Source of the DNA: Pithys albifrons albifrons
Taxonomy: Eukaryota > Chordata > Aves > Passeriformes > Thamnophilidae
Direction of reading: 5' to 3'
DNA: 64,000 nt
Assembly: GCF_047495875.1 (NCBI RefSeq)
Contig: NC_092461.1
Location: forward strand, 45,711,601-45,775,600
Below are positions 63,511 to 64,000 of this stretch, one piece after another (the first letter of the stretch is position 1; each line of letters begins with the position of its first letter). The position numbers were made by a program, and so were the translations under genes. The notes under the pieces are model-generated. The model did not search any database and was not told where the DNA came from. It saw only the letters and a program-made list of their open reading frames with translations.

Positions 63511-63798
63511 TGTGATGGTGTGAACTTTGGTCATCACCAGGTGCTCCCCAAGGCATTCTCTCACTCCCCTTCATCAACAGGACAGGAGGAGAAAATGACA
63601 TGGAAAAGCTCACGGATCAAGATAAGGGCAGGGACAACATGCAGCAATTTTGTTCCCTGGCTAAGCAGACTTGACTTGGGGAAATTAATTTATTGCCAAT
63701 TAATAACAGAACAGTATATTGATAAATAAGAACAAAACTAAAAAGATCTTTCACCCCACTCCACTTCCCAGGCTAAACGTCATTCATGTACTCTCCAG
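63511..63798 (+). mobile_element. 5' part of an ERVL-like LTR, plus strand
   Basis: Starts TGTGATGGTGTGAACTTTGG and continues CACCAGGTGCTCCCCAAGG, TCTCACTCCCCTTCATCAAC, AGGACAGGAGGAGAAAATG and GACTTGGGGAAATTAATTTA, then CACCCCACTCCACTTCCCAG. This matches the first half of a common bird ERV LTR and aligns well with the opening of the LTR at 22049. The second half is missing: CR1-like sequence begins at about 63799. It is either a deletion junction or a truncated LTR next to an older CR1. Confidence 0.75.
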
Positions 63799-64000
63799 TA
63801 CATGAAAAACATGGACATTTTGAAAAGAATCCAGTGGAGGTCTATTGATATGGTCCAGCCGGAGCTGGACTTTGCTCAGTCAGATGAGAAGGTGGATGTT
63901 ACTATGACTTCAGCTACGTAAAGGAATGTCCTAAAGAAGACGAATCTAGAGTTTTCCAGGAGATGCACATCAGTATATGAAAATGACACAAAGTTGCAAT
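63799..64000 (+). mobile_element. CR1 LINE fragment, plus strand, cut by window end
   Basis: AGTACATGAAAAACATGGAC, TTTTGAAAAGAATCCAGTGG and AGGTCTATTGATATGGTCC follow the CR1 pattern for the YMKDMDILxRIQxRxxxMV region. Later ATCTAGAGTTTTCCAG and GACACAAAGTTGCA fit its degraded continuation. It is diverged and incomplete, and the 3' end would lie beyond the window. Confidence 0.6.

Noticed and set aside
1..64000. A complete provirus or viral genes
   Set aside because: No gag, pol or env motifs of retroviral type were seen; the only polymerase-like sequence belongs to CR1, and the LTRs are solo or partial.

Overview
The window looks like a bird nuclear chromosome, and it contains no gene I can support. 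The evidence is a set of CR1 LINE (chicken repeat 1) fragments with the avian 3' terminus (tandem ATTCTATG), endogenous-retrovirus solo LTRs, low GC content, and the absence of any long open frame that is not repeat-derived. I read it as an AT-rich intergenic desert or very long intron, probably on a macrochromosome. The host species cannot be named from this sequence.

Layout: 1-6061 is AT-rich unique sequence with simple repeats and one short perfect hairpin. 6062-9767 is a dense repeat nest. It holds a long minus-strand CR1 (6062-8983) split by a solo LTR (6327-6795, 6-bp target duplication CTCTTG), meeting head-to-head a rearranged plus-strand CR1 (8984-9767). 10405-11240 holds two old CR1 3' remnants. 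12923-13466 is a second solo LTR (minus strand, TG...CA ends, near-perfect 5-bp duplication). About 14040-14200 has a weak tRNA-derived-SINE-like signal. 17596-18181 is an internally deleted CR1 of another subfamily. 22049-22633 is a third LTR. 23330-24735 is an old decayed CR1, and 25608-26385 is a minus-strand CR1. About 28410-28873 is a probable LTR. 38600-38935 has the 3'-end layout of a retroposed mRNA. 42640-42875 is the 3' part of an LTR. 61805-62286 is the best-preserved CR1 fragment, with a 127-codon open frame. 63511-63798 is the start of an LTR of the same family as 22049-22633, followed by a CR1 fragment that runs off the window.

Between these islands the sequence is AT-rich and shows no exons, tRNA, rRNA, CRISPR or operon structure that I can support. 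The elements do not form a working pathway. All are dead or truncated mobile-element copies, and their value is historical: nested insertions give relative ages, and one pair forms a large inverted repeat. I found no convincing new biological system. The most unusual items are the head-to-head CR1 palindrome (8707-9186), the LTR nested in CR1, the 31-nt A tract behind an AATAAA signal (a layout uncommon in birds) and the possible ancient SINE.
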